Translations under genes and position numbers: made by a program
NCBI GenBank assembly: GCA_027186245.1
Contig: CP114486.1
Span: 10,430,501-10,494,500 of the forward strand
Reading direction: 5' to 3'
Length of the DNA: 64,000 bases
Source: Coriaria nepalensis
Taxonomy: Eukaryota > Streptophyta > Magnoliopsida > Cucurbitales > Coriariaceae
Part shown: positions 36,171 to 48,911 of the stretch, one piece after another
How positions within the stretch are numbered: the stretch's first letter is position 1
Layout of the letters: each line of letters begins with the position of its first letter
Notes under the pieces: generated by a model
What the model was told of the DNA's origin: nothing
Database searches by the model: none
What the model saw: the letters and a program-made list of their open reading frames with translations, nothing else

Positions 36171-39100
36171 GAACAGAAAAAGCGCCACAGGTCTCCCATT
36201 CGTCCTTGACTCCATTAGGTATTTTCAATCTTGATTTCATATGTGAATGCTACTAAGCTGCATTCCAAGTTCCAGCCGTGTACCTTAATTCAAGACCCCT
36301 TGGAGGATTTAGATCCGGTTTTTCATTATTTTTTTGAAAGTTAGTTTAGTTAAAATAATATTAAAATAATGAAAATGAAAGAGAAAATTTAAAAGAGTAA
36401 ACTAGACTTGACTACCTTGAATTTTTCTTTTACTAGACTAGGTCCTTATAACTTCCAAAACTAGACTTAGACTCAAGTCTTTCTAAGTTTTATAACTTAG
36501 ACTTGGGTCCTTATTTTAAGGATTATGTTAAAAATTAAACTAATTTTGATAACCGTTTCAATGTAACAATACGACCCATTTTATTTATGGCTAAAATCCG
36601 ACAAATCTAATCTTTATTTTATCTTATTTTTTCCTTTCTTTTCTTCGATCGTGAGAAGAAAAAAGAAGGAAAACAAACTAAAATTATGATTAGATATGAA
36701 ACAAATAATGGAGAATAAAGAAAACTGGTATGTATTTTTTGTTTATTCAATCTGTAAAGCCTAAGTCCTTTTATAGACTAGATACAACCTTAGGAAATCT
36801 ATAGAAATCGTTAGCTTAAGGAATCTATTATTCTAACTCCTAGAAATTAGGTAGAAGATATATTATCTAATATACCTAATTTTTCTCTTTATTTTAACAA
36901 GATACATTCGAGTTTGGCCAAAAATAAGATGGGTCGACAAAATCCTTCCCTTAATGGAAATATCTTGCTTTTCCCAAAAAAAAAAGACTAGAAATTATAC
37001 TTTTCTCACTTAATTTGATATGTGACAAAAATTTGTGGGGGAGTTCCGTTCGACTTTTGAGTGAAAGGAAGAGAAATTTTTTTGGACAAACCTTCACTCA
37101 ATCTCGTTTGGAATTGATCAGAATTAAGTCAATTAACCAACCCACCAAAAAATCGATGAGGCCCATAGCGGGCGTGGCGCTAAAAGAGAAGGGGGAGTTG
37201 AGATTATGGGCTGCTTTAATTAGAATCGTGCCATCAGCCCTTGCTTAGAAATAAAAGGCACTTGGAAGGCAAAAAAACAATTACCGACAATCATCAAAAA
37301 ACTAAACAACTCTCGTAAATCATCTTCAAAGTTTCGATGCAATTTTCTCTATTTTCTAACACTCGGTATTTTTTCTATCTTCAAAGTTTCGACAAAATTT
37401 TCTCTATTTTCTAACACTCAGTATTTTTTTTTTATACTTTTGGAAATTATGTTTTTCCTTAGATTCGTTCTTTGGAATTAATAATTAGAGCATCAGGTTC
37501 TTACTTGAATGAAAGTCTCAATCTATCGGTTATGGATTAGACATTTTCATATCTTCTTTGTTCATTAACTTTTTATTTATCGCTTTCATAGAATTATAAT
37601 TAATTGAAAGTTAGTTTTTTGCCGTAGATTAGATCTATTACTTTTAATTCCATCATTTTATTAAAATATTCGTTACTTATTCATTCATTTTCCTCTTTCA
37701 AACTTTAATTTCACTTCCATTTATTACCATGCTACCTTCTTATTAGTTTAGTCTATTCATTAGTAGATACATCAAAAAGAAAGTCAGACCTAGATTAATT
37801 TTAATCCGCCTGTCTAGTTAGAAGTTAGATTAATTTTCTTAGTATGTATTTTTTTATTCTATTTTATTTTATAGTGTGAAAGTCACTTTAACTTTTTAGT
37901 ATGTTCACATCACTAGCATGTTTAATAATGTTTTACCAAAAGTTAAATCCGCCTGATTTCGATGTCGGTCTTTAACTAGCATTAATTTTATGGGTTTTTC
38001 GGCCGTAGATTTTTGCAACGTCAACAATAGGCAAATGACTTGATGACATAATCGTAAATAAGTCAAACTTGACTTCCCACTCTCCCATTTTAGGAGCCAT
38101 TCACTCACTTTGTGAGCCCCACCTTCTTTTTTGGTGGATGTTTATTTGATTTAGTGTCTAGTCGAATCTAGTCGACTTTGAGTTTAGGTTTATCGAAACA
38201 ACTTTCCCCTCACTTTCTTATAATTTCGGTTGAAACCTACATCTCCCTCCATGATTTTTGGTTGACTTGCCTTCAGATCGCTTCCACTATGATCCTTGTA
38301 CCCTTGATCTATGATTATCTCCTTGCCACCTCATCAATCCTTGTGACCTCTTATTATTTTGAGGATGTTCTCATACTTAATCGAATTAAATCATTTAAGT
38401 TTTATTCGGTTGATTGAAATTAATTATTGTCCGATTAAATTCAACATTTTAACTAGTTACTTTAATTAATGATCTTAATTAATCAACTTAATTACAACCG
38501 ACTTGTATTTTTATTTTAACTCAAAAAACCAATTACGTATGGACATGTGGATTGGAAAATTATAGCATCAACAAAAACTTAGAAAGATTTAAGTATAGTA
38601 AAATAAAAGGTAAAAGTTTTTAAAAATTTAAAGAAGAATCACTTTACTTAAATGAGAAGTTAAATTTAAATAATTGGACGTGAGATTTTTTATTTAAATT
38701 TTTTAAAATTATAGCTACCTGACATGAAAAACAATTCTTTTAAAAAAAAAAAAATTAGTAGTAATTTTATGATTGAAAATAGTGACCTTACATTTGAGTG
38801 TTGTATCCACATAATCTTAAGTAAGTTGACTTTTTTGGAGGCCACACAATCCTTACGTAATACATTTCAGTTAATCCAAACTCCAGTTTCAACCACTCAT
38901 GCACACTCACCAATATTAGTACATATTTCAGGTGGGTGGTTTGAGGGAAGCCAAAATTCTTCCAACTTATAATTCTAGAATTGGACCCTTTTTTTATACC
39001 CACTTGAAAACATTCTACAATTGTCTGGATTTTTAATGATTCAATTCTCAATTGCTTACATTTCAAGCTGTATCAACAACTATCACTACTTCCCTATCCT

Positions 39101-40040
39101 TTTTTTTTTTTTTTTGAATTTTCTTTTCCTTTTTTCTCCCAAAAAAGATTTAATGATTATTACTTTAAAAAGAAGATCTATCTACTTGATTCAAATATAC
39201 CATTTTGGTTTGGCAGAGTTTTTTGCCGTGAGCAAATTGGATACGGTAATGCTTTCTGGACTTGTACTGAAAAATTGCCAAAGCAAAACCAACGACAAAA
39301 AGATGTGCACATAATTTGATTTGTTCATGCTATTTACATATATTTATGAAATAAAAACGGCATCGTATCTTGGATGTCTTAAACTCAACCTTATTTTACT
39401 CATAATATATATCGTGAAACTGATGACTAACATAATAAACTAATAATTTATTGATCTAAATTTAAACTGTAACCTCAGGAGTTGGTATTTTTGAGGTTTA
39501 GTTATGGAGTCGAACAAAAAAAAAAAAAAAAAAAATCTAAACAGTAGTAAATAAATATTTTTTGAAAGAATTTTTATATAAATTAATATATATTATATTA
39601 ATTTAACAAAATAAAATTCACCCAAATTTTTATTTATATTTTTTTCTAATATTTAAGTTACTGAATTTAATGAATCCGATTAATACATAAAAAAAACTAT
39701 ATTCTATTTTCCGTATTTAATATTCTTATACCAAAAATATCCCATTGAGGTCACTTTCTCAAAAGGTTGGCGGGATATATAAAACCTTTTGGGTGATTTG
39801 ACTACTTGCTCTTTAAGACACCTAACGCTATTCAAGTAGATGACCTAAACAGAAAATGTATTAATCTAAATAAATAAATAATAAATAATAAATATAAAAG
39901 GCTTTGAACTGGCGCCAGGCTGTACCTCTTGTGCCCGAATCCCCTTTCCACCCCAAAACAAACAAGACCGAAGCTGCCAGCTGTAACCGGTTCTCTCTCT
40001 CTCTCTCTCTGATCTTGGTGTGATCGTACTCAAATTTGGG
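36171..40040. other. Gene-free intergenic DNA upstream of CESA
   Basis: No gene is supported. Open frames at 37015-37248, 37905-38108, 38788-39066 and 39021-39314 show no domain and lie in AT-rich DNA. A 55-bp unit is tandemly duplicated at 37323-37430 (TCTTCAAAGTTTCGA start). Parts of 36900-38600 have a retrotransposon-LTR feel, but I found no coding motif or LTR pair. Confidence 0.35.
37323..37430. repeat. 55-bp tandem duplication
   Basis: The unit beginning TCTTCAAAGTTTCGA starts at 37323 and again at 37378. The copies share AATTTTCTCTATTTTCTAAC and an ACTC-GTATTTTT end, with few differences. Confidence 0.8.
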
Positions 40041-40042
40041 TC

Positions 40043-40207
40043 CTACGTGGCACCACACTGAGTTGAAAACTATAATTCTCTCTCGTCTCTTCTACCCTAC
40101 CACGTGGCACATTTCTATTCGGAAAAGGCAATCAAGCATTGATTAAAACCCTCCCATCTTTTAACCATAATTAAGCACTGATAACATGGTGGAAATTCCA
40201 CGTGGCG
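40043..40207. promoter_or_regulatory. Cluster of three G-box/ABRE-type ACGTGGC sites
   Basis: TACGTGGCA (about 40043-40051), CCACGTGGCA (about 40100-40109) and CCACGTGGCG (40199-40208) occur within 165 bp. CACGTGGC is the core bound by plant bZIP and bHLH factors. The cluster is about 1.9 kb upstream of the CESA start. Whether it serves CESA or an unannotated transcript is unknown. Confidence 0.45.
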
Positions 40208-41569
40208 GTTTATGTTTCGGGTGAAGCTACATTCTTAACACTTATAGTAAGGTTTCAAAGGTACTTAACTTTTAAATCATTGTTTTCTTTATCAATTAAG
40301 TTTTTTTTTTATTTTAAATGAAAAATGAATAATTTATTATTATTATTATTATTATTGTGAATTTTGTCACTTTGAATTCACGTTTGCGATCAAAGGAAGT
40401 AAACTTGAATGAAGGAGTCCGTACATTGAAGGAAGCTTGAGTCCTATAACTTGTTAGTGTTGTTAGTTGACACATGGCTATATGTTAATAATAATTGTTT
40501 ATTTATTTATTTAATTATAATTGTAAATATAAAAATTATATATAAAAATAATTATATAATTACGTATAATTAATTATCTTATTTATATTAGAATTGTCTA
40601 TTTTGTCTGTTGTGATCTAAGTATGGATTATATATATATAATATGGTATATTTTTTAATCTCTCTCTTAATTTTAATACAAATTATCAAAGTTTATTTTA
40701 ATTTTAAAAGTATATATTATTAGTTAACTGCGTTATATATATAATTTATAATTTAGAAATATGTGTATAAGATTTACTTAAGAGTAGAAAATTAGATAAA
40801 GTTAATTACGGTGTTGTTAAATCAAAATCATTTAGTATAATAATTGATAATAATATAAATATTTGTAAATAATTTATTTATAAATAAAAATAAGATATAA
40901 TATTTATTTTTATAAATTAAAAAATTTTAAAAATAATAAATATTTTATATTTTATTTATAATCCCTAAAAGTAAAATCTAATTATTCATCAAATCAGAGC
41001 CCCCACTCCGAATAAAGAGAGACATAGAAGATATTTTCCCGAGAAAAAAAAAAAAAAAGAAAAAAAAGAAAACGCGTACTTAAACAGTTAAACTAAACTT
41101 AGAGAGAGAAAGAAGAGTGAGGGTAAGTGAGTGAGTGACAGAGAAAGAAGTGAGAGATACAGAGACTAAAGGACATGATCTTAACACCGCGTGAAGCAGA
41201 TCCTACTTATCACCTCACTTTCTCTCTCTAACCTTCTCATCCCCTGCCTCTCTCTTTCTCTCCTTTTCGCTTTTAGTTTGACAGACCAAAAAAAAAAAAA
41301 ACGAATATCTGTTGTATATATAAGAAAAAAAGACACGACATACTGCAATGCAATAAGAACTGAAACTCATATTCTAATTGTGATCGTAATAATTTTCAGA
41401 TTTTAATTTAATAGTATCACTAAATTTCAGATTAGGCTTTAATGTGATCGCACTCTCGCTCTCTAACCTTTCTCTCACCAAACTCCGGTGGGGGGGGGGG
41501 AAGGGAAAGTAGAGTGCACAGTCCAGTGACAGAGAAGAAGGAAGAAGTGAGGGTGGGCCCCACAGCCAC

Positions 41570-42107
41570 CCCATATAATCTCTATATTTTTCTCTACAAC
41601 CAAACGGACTAAAAAAATTTCTCTCTACATCCCAAAGCTCTGTGTCTCTCGTCTCAGTCTCATATTATCTATCTCTTCCTCCTCTATTACGCCTCTTCAT
41701 TTCCACAATTTCTCTCTCTTTCCTCTGTTTCTCTCCCTTCTGTAACGCTTCTTTTCTTCTTTAGATAAAGACCAAGCAGAGAGAGGGGAAGGGCCAAGGG
41801 GACATTTCTGATTTCTCTCTAGCGTGTCAAAGAATATATCTAACACAACAAGCACACTCCAAAAAGCCCCTTTTTTTTCTCTTCTTCTAATAATAATACA
41901 AATTTATTATTATTATTATTATTTTTATAGCATTTTTGTATGTGGGTCGGTTGGGTTTCCATGTGATATGGAAAGAAGAAGAAGAGGAGGAGGTGCCGAA
42001 GGTGACAGAAGAAGAAGAAGCAAACCCACTCACACGGATTTCTTCTCTTAGATTTTGAGCTTGTTTAGATTTTAATTTAAGAAGAAAAAGACCTGTTTTT
42101 TTCAGTT
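41570..42107 (+). promoter_or_regulatory. CESA core promoter and 5' leader with upstream ORFs
   Basis: A TATA-like CTATATTTTT at about 41581-41590 follows a CT/GA-rich stretch with a run of 10-11 G at about 41490. The downstream 500 bp is pyrimidine-rich and contains an (ATT)n tract at about 41905-41925 followed by a possible splice acceptor at 41930. Two upstream starts occur: a minimal ATGTGA at 41961-41966 and a 27-codon uORF at 41968-42051 (arginine-rich, starting MERRRRGG) ending 56 bp before the CESA ATG. The transcript start is not proven. Confidence 0.4.
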
Positions 42108-45100
42108 ATGGATACTCGAGGTAGACTCGTTGCTGGTTCTCACAATCGGAACGAGTTTGTTCTCATAAATGCAGATGAAAATGGCCGGGTAATTACTTCC
42201 TCCCTCACAAAATCCCCTTTTTTTGCATACCCATTTTCTCAGTTTATTTCATTATTTGGGAGAAGGAAAAAAAAAGAAAATTTTTTAAGTGGGTTTTGCT
42301 TTTTTGTTAATGCATTTATGATTTATTGTTTCTTTATGTTTCACAGATCAAATCAGTGAAGGAATTGAGTGGGCAAGTATGTCAGATTTGTGGGGATGAG
42401 ATAGAGATAACAGTAGAAGGGGAGCTCTTTGTTGCTTGCAATGAATGTGCTTTTCCTGTTTGTAGACCTTGTTATGAGTATGAGAGACGAGAAGGCAATC
42501 AAGCTTGTCCTCAGTGTAAAACCAGATACAAGCGCCTCAAAGGTTCACTTACTACTAACCATCTACTACTCCGGGACATATTTTTTTATACTTTTTAAAA
42601 AATATTTCTTAGTCTGATTTGATATGCTTGGCAGGTAGTCCAAGAGTTGAAGATGATGAAGAAGAGGATGATATTGACGATTTGGACAATGAGTTTCACT
42701 ATGACTATGCTGATGACATGGATGGCATGGGAACTCATCAAGCTGCCGAGGCAATGCTCTCGGCTCGTCTCAATACTGGCCGTGGGTCCCACATGAATGG
42801 TTCTGGAATCCCGATGCACTCAGACCATCAGTCCGCTGCTCCTCTTGGTTCTGGGATCCCTCTTCTTACTTATGGCGAGGAGGTAAATGATTGAATTTCC
42901 CACTCTCTGTATTTTGAGAAATTCTTGTTAATCTTATAAAAGTAATCCTCTTACACTGTACTCAATCGGAATAAGAGAATGCAATATATATATATATATT
43001 TTTTTTTATTCATTTACAATGGATATTCTAATTGGTTGCAGTATAAATTTCCTTTTTAGCAAAATACAGTTTGTCCAAAACTCTGGTTTCAAATGGATTG
43101 CCAAATGCATCATTTGCAGCCCGTAACAAGTTGATGAATGAGAACTCTAATAGTTAACACGAGGCAACTTTTTCTTGTTGTGGTGTAGGATTCAGAAATT
43201 TCTTCTGATAAACATGCTCTCATTGTGCCTCCATTTATGGGCCATGGAAACAGAGTCCATCCTATGCCTTTTCCCGATCTGTCAGTTCCCTGTAAGTCTT
43301 TTCTTTTCCCAATGGTTGTATGGTTAGAGTATTCATCTCTTAATTACTTATTGTTCTTACTTTCTTTGTCATAGTGCAACCAAGAGCAATGGCTCCTAAG
43401 AAAGATATAGCCGTGTACGGGTACGGAAGTGTGGCATGGAAGGATCGAATGGAAGATTGGAAGAAACGGCAGAATGAAACACTTGAAGTGGTAAAGCACC
43501 AAGGAGGAAATAATGGTGAAAACTTTGATGGAGATGGAGATGGAGATGATCCTGATTTGCCAGTGTAAGTGATTAGTGCTTCATTAACTTATTATTAAGT
43601 AAAATAATGATTTAGTGCTATTGTATAAACTGATTTAATGTATATGTTGAACAGGATGGATGAAGGTCGGCAACCACTTTCACGGAAACTACCAGTCCCT
43701 TCAAGCAAGATAAATCCATATAGATTGATCATTATTCTTCGGCTTGTTATTTTGGGCGTCTTCTTCCATTATAGAATTCGTCATCCGGTTAAGGATGCCT
43801 ATGGTTTGTGGTTAACTTCTGTGATATGTGAGATATGGTTTGGCGTATCCTGGATTCTGGATCAGTTCCCTAAATGGTACCCAATTCGACGCGAAACATA
43901 TCTTGATCGGCTTTCATTGAGGTAAGTTTGGCTTCATATTATATGCACCTTAATATTGAGTGTATATGCAATTTTAGGGTTCCATTAGGATGGAGTTTCT
44001 TTGAAGTTTGGTGGATTTTTTTGCAATTGAATTTGGAATTTGGGTAGACTGTCATCTAGATAAGATACTATGAGCCCTAACTAAGCATCAGATTGCCTTG
44101 GCGGTTTTAGATCTGGATTTGCAAAACTGGTCTTTTAGTAGTATAAGGTTGGATTTGAATTGATGTAACATATGTATTTCAGAGTTTGGAAATTTATTTA
44201 TATAAATCCAAATAGGTTTTAAAACTGCTGAGACAAACTCGGGCAAAGCATATTTTTGCAAGATTTTGTGCTTAAATGATGCTTGTGGGCCCTAACAAGC
44301 TTTGAATCTTAGCTTGTTTGGGATTTTGCATTTTTATATTCTAAATTGGATTACTTTGTGCTTATGTTTTCAGGTATGAAAAAGAAGGGAAGCCTTCTGG
44401 GTTAGCCAATGTAGACATCTTTGTAAGTACGGTTGATCCGTTAAAAGAACCTCCATTGATCACGGCAAACACGGTTCTTTCTATCCTGGCCGTTGATTAC
44501 CCGGTTGAGAAAGTCTCTTGCTACGTCTCAGATGATGGTGCAGCAATGTTAACATTTGAAGCACTTTCCGAGACATCTGAATTTGCTCGAAAATGGACCC
44601 CTTTTTGTAAAAAATATAACATCGAACCGCGGGCCCCGGAATGGTACTTCTGTCAGAAAATCGACTATTTGAAGAACAAAGTTCACCCAGCCTTTGTCAG
44701 GGAAAGACGTGCAATGAAGGTTTGTTACGTGCTTTTTTTTTTTTGTAGGTTTTAAATTAGTGATCTTATTAAATCTCATTTTTGTGTTCTTTTGGAACAG
44801 AGAGAATATGAAGAGTTTAAAGTGAGGATAAATGGGTTGGTGGCCATGGCGCAGAAGGTTCCGGAAGATGGCTGGACGATGCAGGATGGGACTCCATGGC
44901 CTGGGAACAATGTGCGGGACCACCCGGGCATGATTCAAGTACGTCTTTTTTGGCCTTGAACCCTTTCTGTTTGACTTTTAGATGTTCATTTTGTTGACCA
45001 AATGAAGAGAGTTTTTCTATCCTTCTATAGGTCTTCCTTGGCCATAGTGGAGTTAGGGATATGGAAGGAAATGAGCTACCTCGTCTTGTTTATGTTTCTC

Positions 45101-47618
45101 GTGAAAAGAGGCCCGGATTTGAGCATCACAAGAAAGCTGGTGCCATGAATTCTCTGGTATGGGGACTTCTTTATACCATCTCTTTGAAACTCCAGTTTAG
45201 GTCTCAAATTCAGTTTGATTCCATAGTTCTAACTAAAGTTAACCTCATTATCTAATTACAGCACTAACCTCAGTATCTATTGCTATGTTATTTTTTCTAT
45301 GAAGGTGCGAGTTTCAGCTATTCTGTCAAACGCTCCTTATCTTTTGAATGTGGACTGTGATCATTATATTAACAACAGCAAGGCTCTAAGAGAGGCCATG
45401 TGTTTCATGATGGACCCCACATCAGGGAAGAAAGTTTGCTATGTGCAATTCCCGCAAAGATTTGATGGGATCGATCGGCATGATAGATACTCAAACCGGA
45501 ATGTTGTATTCTTCGATGTAAGTACATTTTTTTTGCCAACTTATCTGGTACTATATTGGGAATAGACTGATTTTGAATTTTTTGAAACCAGATCAATATG
45601 AAAGGATTGGATGGAATACAAGGACCGATATATGTTGGAACAGGTTGTGTCTTTAGAAGGCAAGCACTGTATGGATTTGATGCACCGGTTAAGAAGAAGC
45701 CACCCACTAAAACATGCAACTGTTTGCCGAAATGGTGCTGTCTTTGTTGTGGTTCGAGAAAGGGCAAGAAAGGAAAAGCGAATAATGAAAAGAAGAAGAA
45801 GGCGAAGAACAGGGAAGCATCAAAACAAATACATGCACTTGAGAATATGGGAGATGGTAAGCATCAAACTCCAGTTTTGGGACCACAAAAACTCCAGATC
45901 CTAAGTTGATCAGTCTTTTTTTCTAATATTGTTGCTTGTCTTTCATTTTTCTTCTTCAGAACTAAACTCACAGAAATCAGCAAATATGTCCCAACAAATA
46001 AAGCTAGAGAAAAAATTCGGGCAATCTCCTGTATTTGTTTTCTCCACATTAATTGAAGATGGTGGGGTCCCACTAGAAGTGAGTCCAGCCTCACTCCTTA
46101 GAGAGGCCATCCAGGTCATTAGTTGTGGCTACGAGGATAAAACCGAATGGGGAAAAGAGGTAACTTAAGGAAAAAAAAAAAAAAAGGATCCTTGGAACTT
46201 TCTAGAACTCATCTGTCATCCTTATAAAAAAATTTCAATTAATTCAGGTTGGCTGGATTTATGGATCGGTGACTGAAGATATCTTGACTGGGTTTAAGAT
46301 GCACTGTCATGGATGGAGATCGGTTTATTGTATACCGAAGAGGCCTGCATTTAAAGGGTCCGCTCCTATAAACCTTTCGGATCGGTTACACCAGGTTTTA
46401 AGGTGGGCCCTTGGATCTGTTGAGATATTCTTGAGTAGACATTGTCCGATTTGGTATGGTTATGGAGGTGGACTGAAGTGGTTGGAACGGTTTTCGTATA
46501 TAAACTCGGTTGTTTATCCATGGACCTCTATTCCTTTGGTCGTTTATTGCAGCTTGCCCGCTATTTGTCTTCTTACCGGAAAATTCATTGTCCCTGAGGT
46601 AACAGTCTCTTTCTTTGGTGTTATAAATTCTTTACTAGAAGCAACTCTTGCCACCTTGCCTTAATATTATAAATTTTTCCCTGTTTTTGTTAGGTTTTGT
46701 AAAATGTACCTAGAAATTTTATTTTTTCTTACTTTTGTCCAATGTTTTAGTTTGGTGACATATACTCTCTCACATTTGAAGGTTTCGTCAAATTATCTCC
46801 CAATTTTTGAATAAGTTACCCCACTTTTTTTTAAACATACCCTATTAAATTTGTTGAAAGGAAATTATGTATATAGTCTTCAGATTTTTGGCTGCCCCAA
46901 AATAAATTCTGCCATGACCCTCGGACTAGGTTATAAATCTTTCGGTTAAACCATAACCATAAGCAGAGAACCATTGCTACTTTTGATTAGCCCTGCTCAC
47001 TCCTAATTGAATAGTGTTTTTATAATTGAACAGATAAGCAACTATGCCAGTCTAGTTTTCATCGCCCTCTTCATATCCATAGCGGCAACAGGTATTCTTG
47101 AGATGCAATGGGGTGGGGTTGGGATTGATGATTGGTGGAGAAACGAGCAGTTTTGGGTAATAGGAGGCGTCTCTTCTCATCTATTTGCTCTAATCCAAGG
47201 TCTGCTCAAAGTACTGGGCGGAGTAAGCACAAATTTTACTGTTACTTCAAAAGCAGCCGATGATGGAGAGTTTTCCGAGCTCTATATTTTCAAGTGGACA
47301 TCATTGTTAATACCTCCTACCACTCTACTGATCATAAATATTGTGGGGGTAGTCGTAGGCATTTCGGATGCTATCAATAACGGGTACGACTCATGGGGCC
47401 CGCTTTTCGGGAGGCTGTTTTTCGCCTTGTGGGTCATTCTCCATCTCTATCCTTTCCTTAAGGGTCTGCTTGGCAAACAAGATAGGTTACCAACCATTAT
47501 TATTGTTTGGTCGATCCTGTTAGCCTCCATATTGACGCTTTTGTGGGTCCGGGTCAACCCGTTCGTTTCGAGAGAAGGCCCTGTTTTGGAAGTTTGTGGG
47601 TTGAATTGTGATGATTAG
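42108..47618 (+). CDS. CESA6: Cellulose synthase A catalytic subunit (CESA6 clade)
   Basis: Fourteen exons join in frame to 1102 residues: 42108-42188, 42347-42542, 42635-42882, 43189-43291, 43375-43564, 43655-43921, 44374-44719, 44801-44938, 45031-45156, 45305-45517, 45592-45856, 45960-46159, 46248-46598, 47034-47618. Order of parts: the RING-type zinc finger (Cys39 to Cys84, four CxxC pairs), an acidic variable region, two transmembrane helices, the GT2 catalytic loop and six more helices. The catalytic motifs are intact: DDG (~415), DCD (~582), TED (~800), QVLRW (~840). The start [19 protein letters not shown] and the end VCGLNCDD fit the CESA6/2/5/9 clade of primary-wall synthases. The enzyme polymerises UDP-glucose into beta-1,4-glucan in plasma-membrane rosettes with other CESAs. 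Clade assignment is from memory; CESA2-, 5- or 9-like naming is possible. Confidence 0.95.
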
Positions 47619-48443
47619 AAGTGGATAAAAAGCTGAATGGAATAATACCTGTTTGGTGTTTTTGGATGAAATTGCACAAAAATTTTGTTGGGGGAGGGGT
47701 GTGTATTGTGTAGTGGTGTGGGGGGTTTAGACATGTTTTATTTGTTTTATAGGATTAAAAAAAAATTAAAAAAAAATTCTTTGATTGAAATAGTTTTTGT
47801 GTAACAACCTATTGTTCTCGAGTTCTTATATTCTTAAACTTCGGAAGAGAAATAAATTTATTATAATTTCCCACTCGTTATTTCTTGTTATTCTAATTTC
47901 GTACCCAAAGTTATAATTTCAAATTCCAGGTCCAATCTGCAATTCAGCATTGGCAACACCCAATGTAAAGATATACACAATATAATAGAACATACTCCCA
48001 AAGTTGACAAATTTACATAATGGGTGGGACCCAGTTGGATTAATATCTGGTGGGTCCAAGTGGATTGAACCAGGTAAAGAGGACGTTTTTAATTGTGATA
48101 AATGTACGACTTCAAAAGTCTTATCCTCCAAATTGAGTTTTATATAGAAAATTTCCAGCACTTCAAAAATATCTAACGTCTAATCTGAAGCTAAACGGGG
48201 ACTAACTTAGGCTTTAAAAAAATCAAATATGCTAGGGACGAAATTGAAAAAAAAGAAAAAAGAAGTCAACAAGGTCAATGACGTGTGTTTATGAAATATA
48301 TAGACAAAGGAGTCTTTCACAGCCTGCTTCATTGAACCGTTGAACCAAAAGAAAAAAAAAGGAAAGAAGAAAAGATCTCTCTCTATGCCCCCCTCCCTCT
48401 CTCTCTATGCCCCCCTCCCTCTCTCTCTCTCTCTCTCAAACAC
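47619..48443. other. CESA 3' region and spacer; CT-rich leader of the next gene
   Basis: After the CESA stop the sequence is GT- and T-rich, consistent with a 3' UTR. Before the next ATG, a 23-bp unit (containing TCTATGCCCCCCTCCCTCTC) is repeated twice and followed by (CT)n at about 48370-48437. No coding feature is seen. Confidence 0.5.
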
Positions 48444-48911
48444 ATGAAGCATAAACCCAATAAAGCAATGGAAGAAAGAGAATCATCGTGTTCATCACTG
48501 TGCAAAGGGCTAGTACTGCTCGAGAAGATGATAAAGAAGCTAGACGATCATCATGACGATATTGCAGTAATGCAGAAACTGGCCGACGTGGCCGTACAGC
48601 TTAGCGATCAAGAAGATAAAGACAATTACGACGGCGACAATAATATTATTTGCAGCGGTTGCAGTACTATCGTCGGCAGGAGTGTTAAAAAAGTAGAAGG
48701 CGGAGGGGAAATAACGTCAACTTCGTCGTCTAATATGGTGAAGATGGAAGAGCTTTTTGGGGAATTGGAAGATCGTGATCGTGAAGAGGAGGCCATATTT
48801 CCATATAGGCCAAAGAAAAGGAGGTATAGGTCTCTTCGCAGTATCTATTTAGCGACGAATCCCATTAGTACCGACGCCGGCTGTTCTCTGAAGAAGATTC
48901 TCCGTGTATAA
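48444..48911 (+). CDS. Uncharacterised 155-residue protein with basic KKRRYRSL motif
   Basis: Single-exon open frame of 155 codons (or 147 from the ATG at 48468, MEERESS). Base composition is much higher in GC than the flanks, and a CT-rich leader lies just upstream, so it is probably a real gene. The protein is charged. It has an amphipathic helical N-terminal part (about 15-60), a CSGC pair (about 72-75), an acidic stretch and a conserved-looking basic tail PKKRRYRSLRSIYLATNPI (about 123-141). The tail could be a nuclear localisation or protein-docking motif. There is no signal peptide or membrane segment. I do not recognise the family. It lacks the EEECRTP-type motif expected of SIAMESE-related CDK inhibitors. 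Confidence 0.6.
   Translation: MKHKPNKAMEERESSCSSLCKGLVLLEKMIKKLDDHHDDIAVMQKLADVAVQLSDQEDKDNYDGDNNIICSGCSTIVGRSVKKVEGGGEITSTSSSNMVKMEELFGELEDRDREEEAIFPYRPKKRRYRSLRSIYLATNPISTDAGCSLKKILRV

Noticed and set aside
37015..37248. 77-codon plus-strand open frame
   Set aside because: No recognisable domain, no promoter or splice context, and it sits in low-complexity spacer.
41824..42051. 75-codon open frame just upstream of CESA
   Set aside because: It begins at GTG, not ATG, and crosses an (ATT)n tract. Only the internal ATG at 41968 gives a plausible 27-codon uORF.
44549..44938. Minus-strand 129-codon open frame
   Set aside because: Antisense to CESA exons 7-8. The sense strand carries the intact DDG motif.
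48444..48911. SIAMESE-related CDK inhibitor identity for the small gene
   Set aside because: Size is similar, but the EEECRTP-type and cyclin-binding motifs expected for that family are absent.
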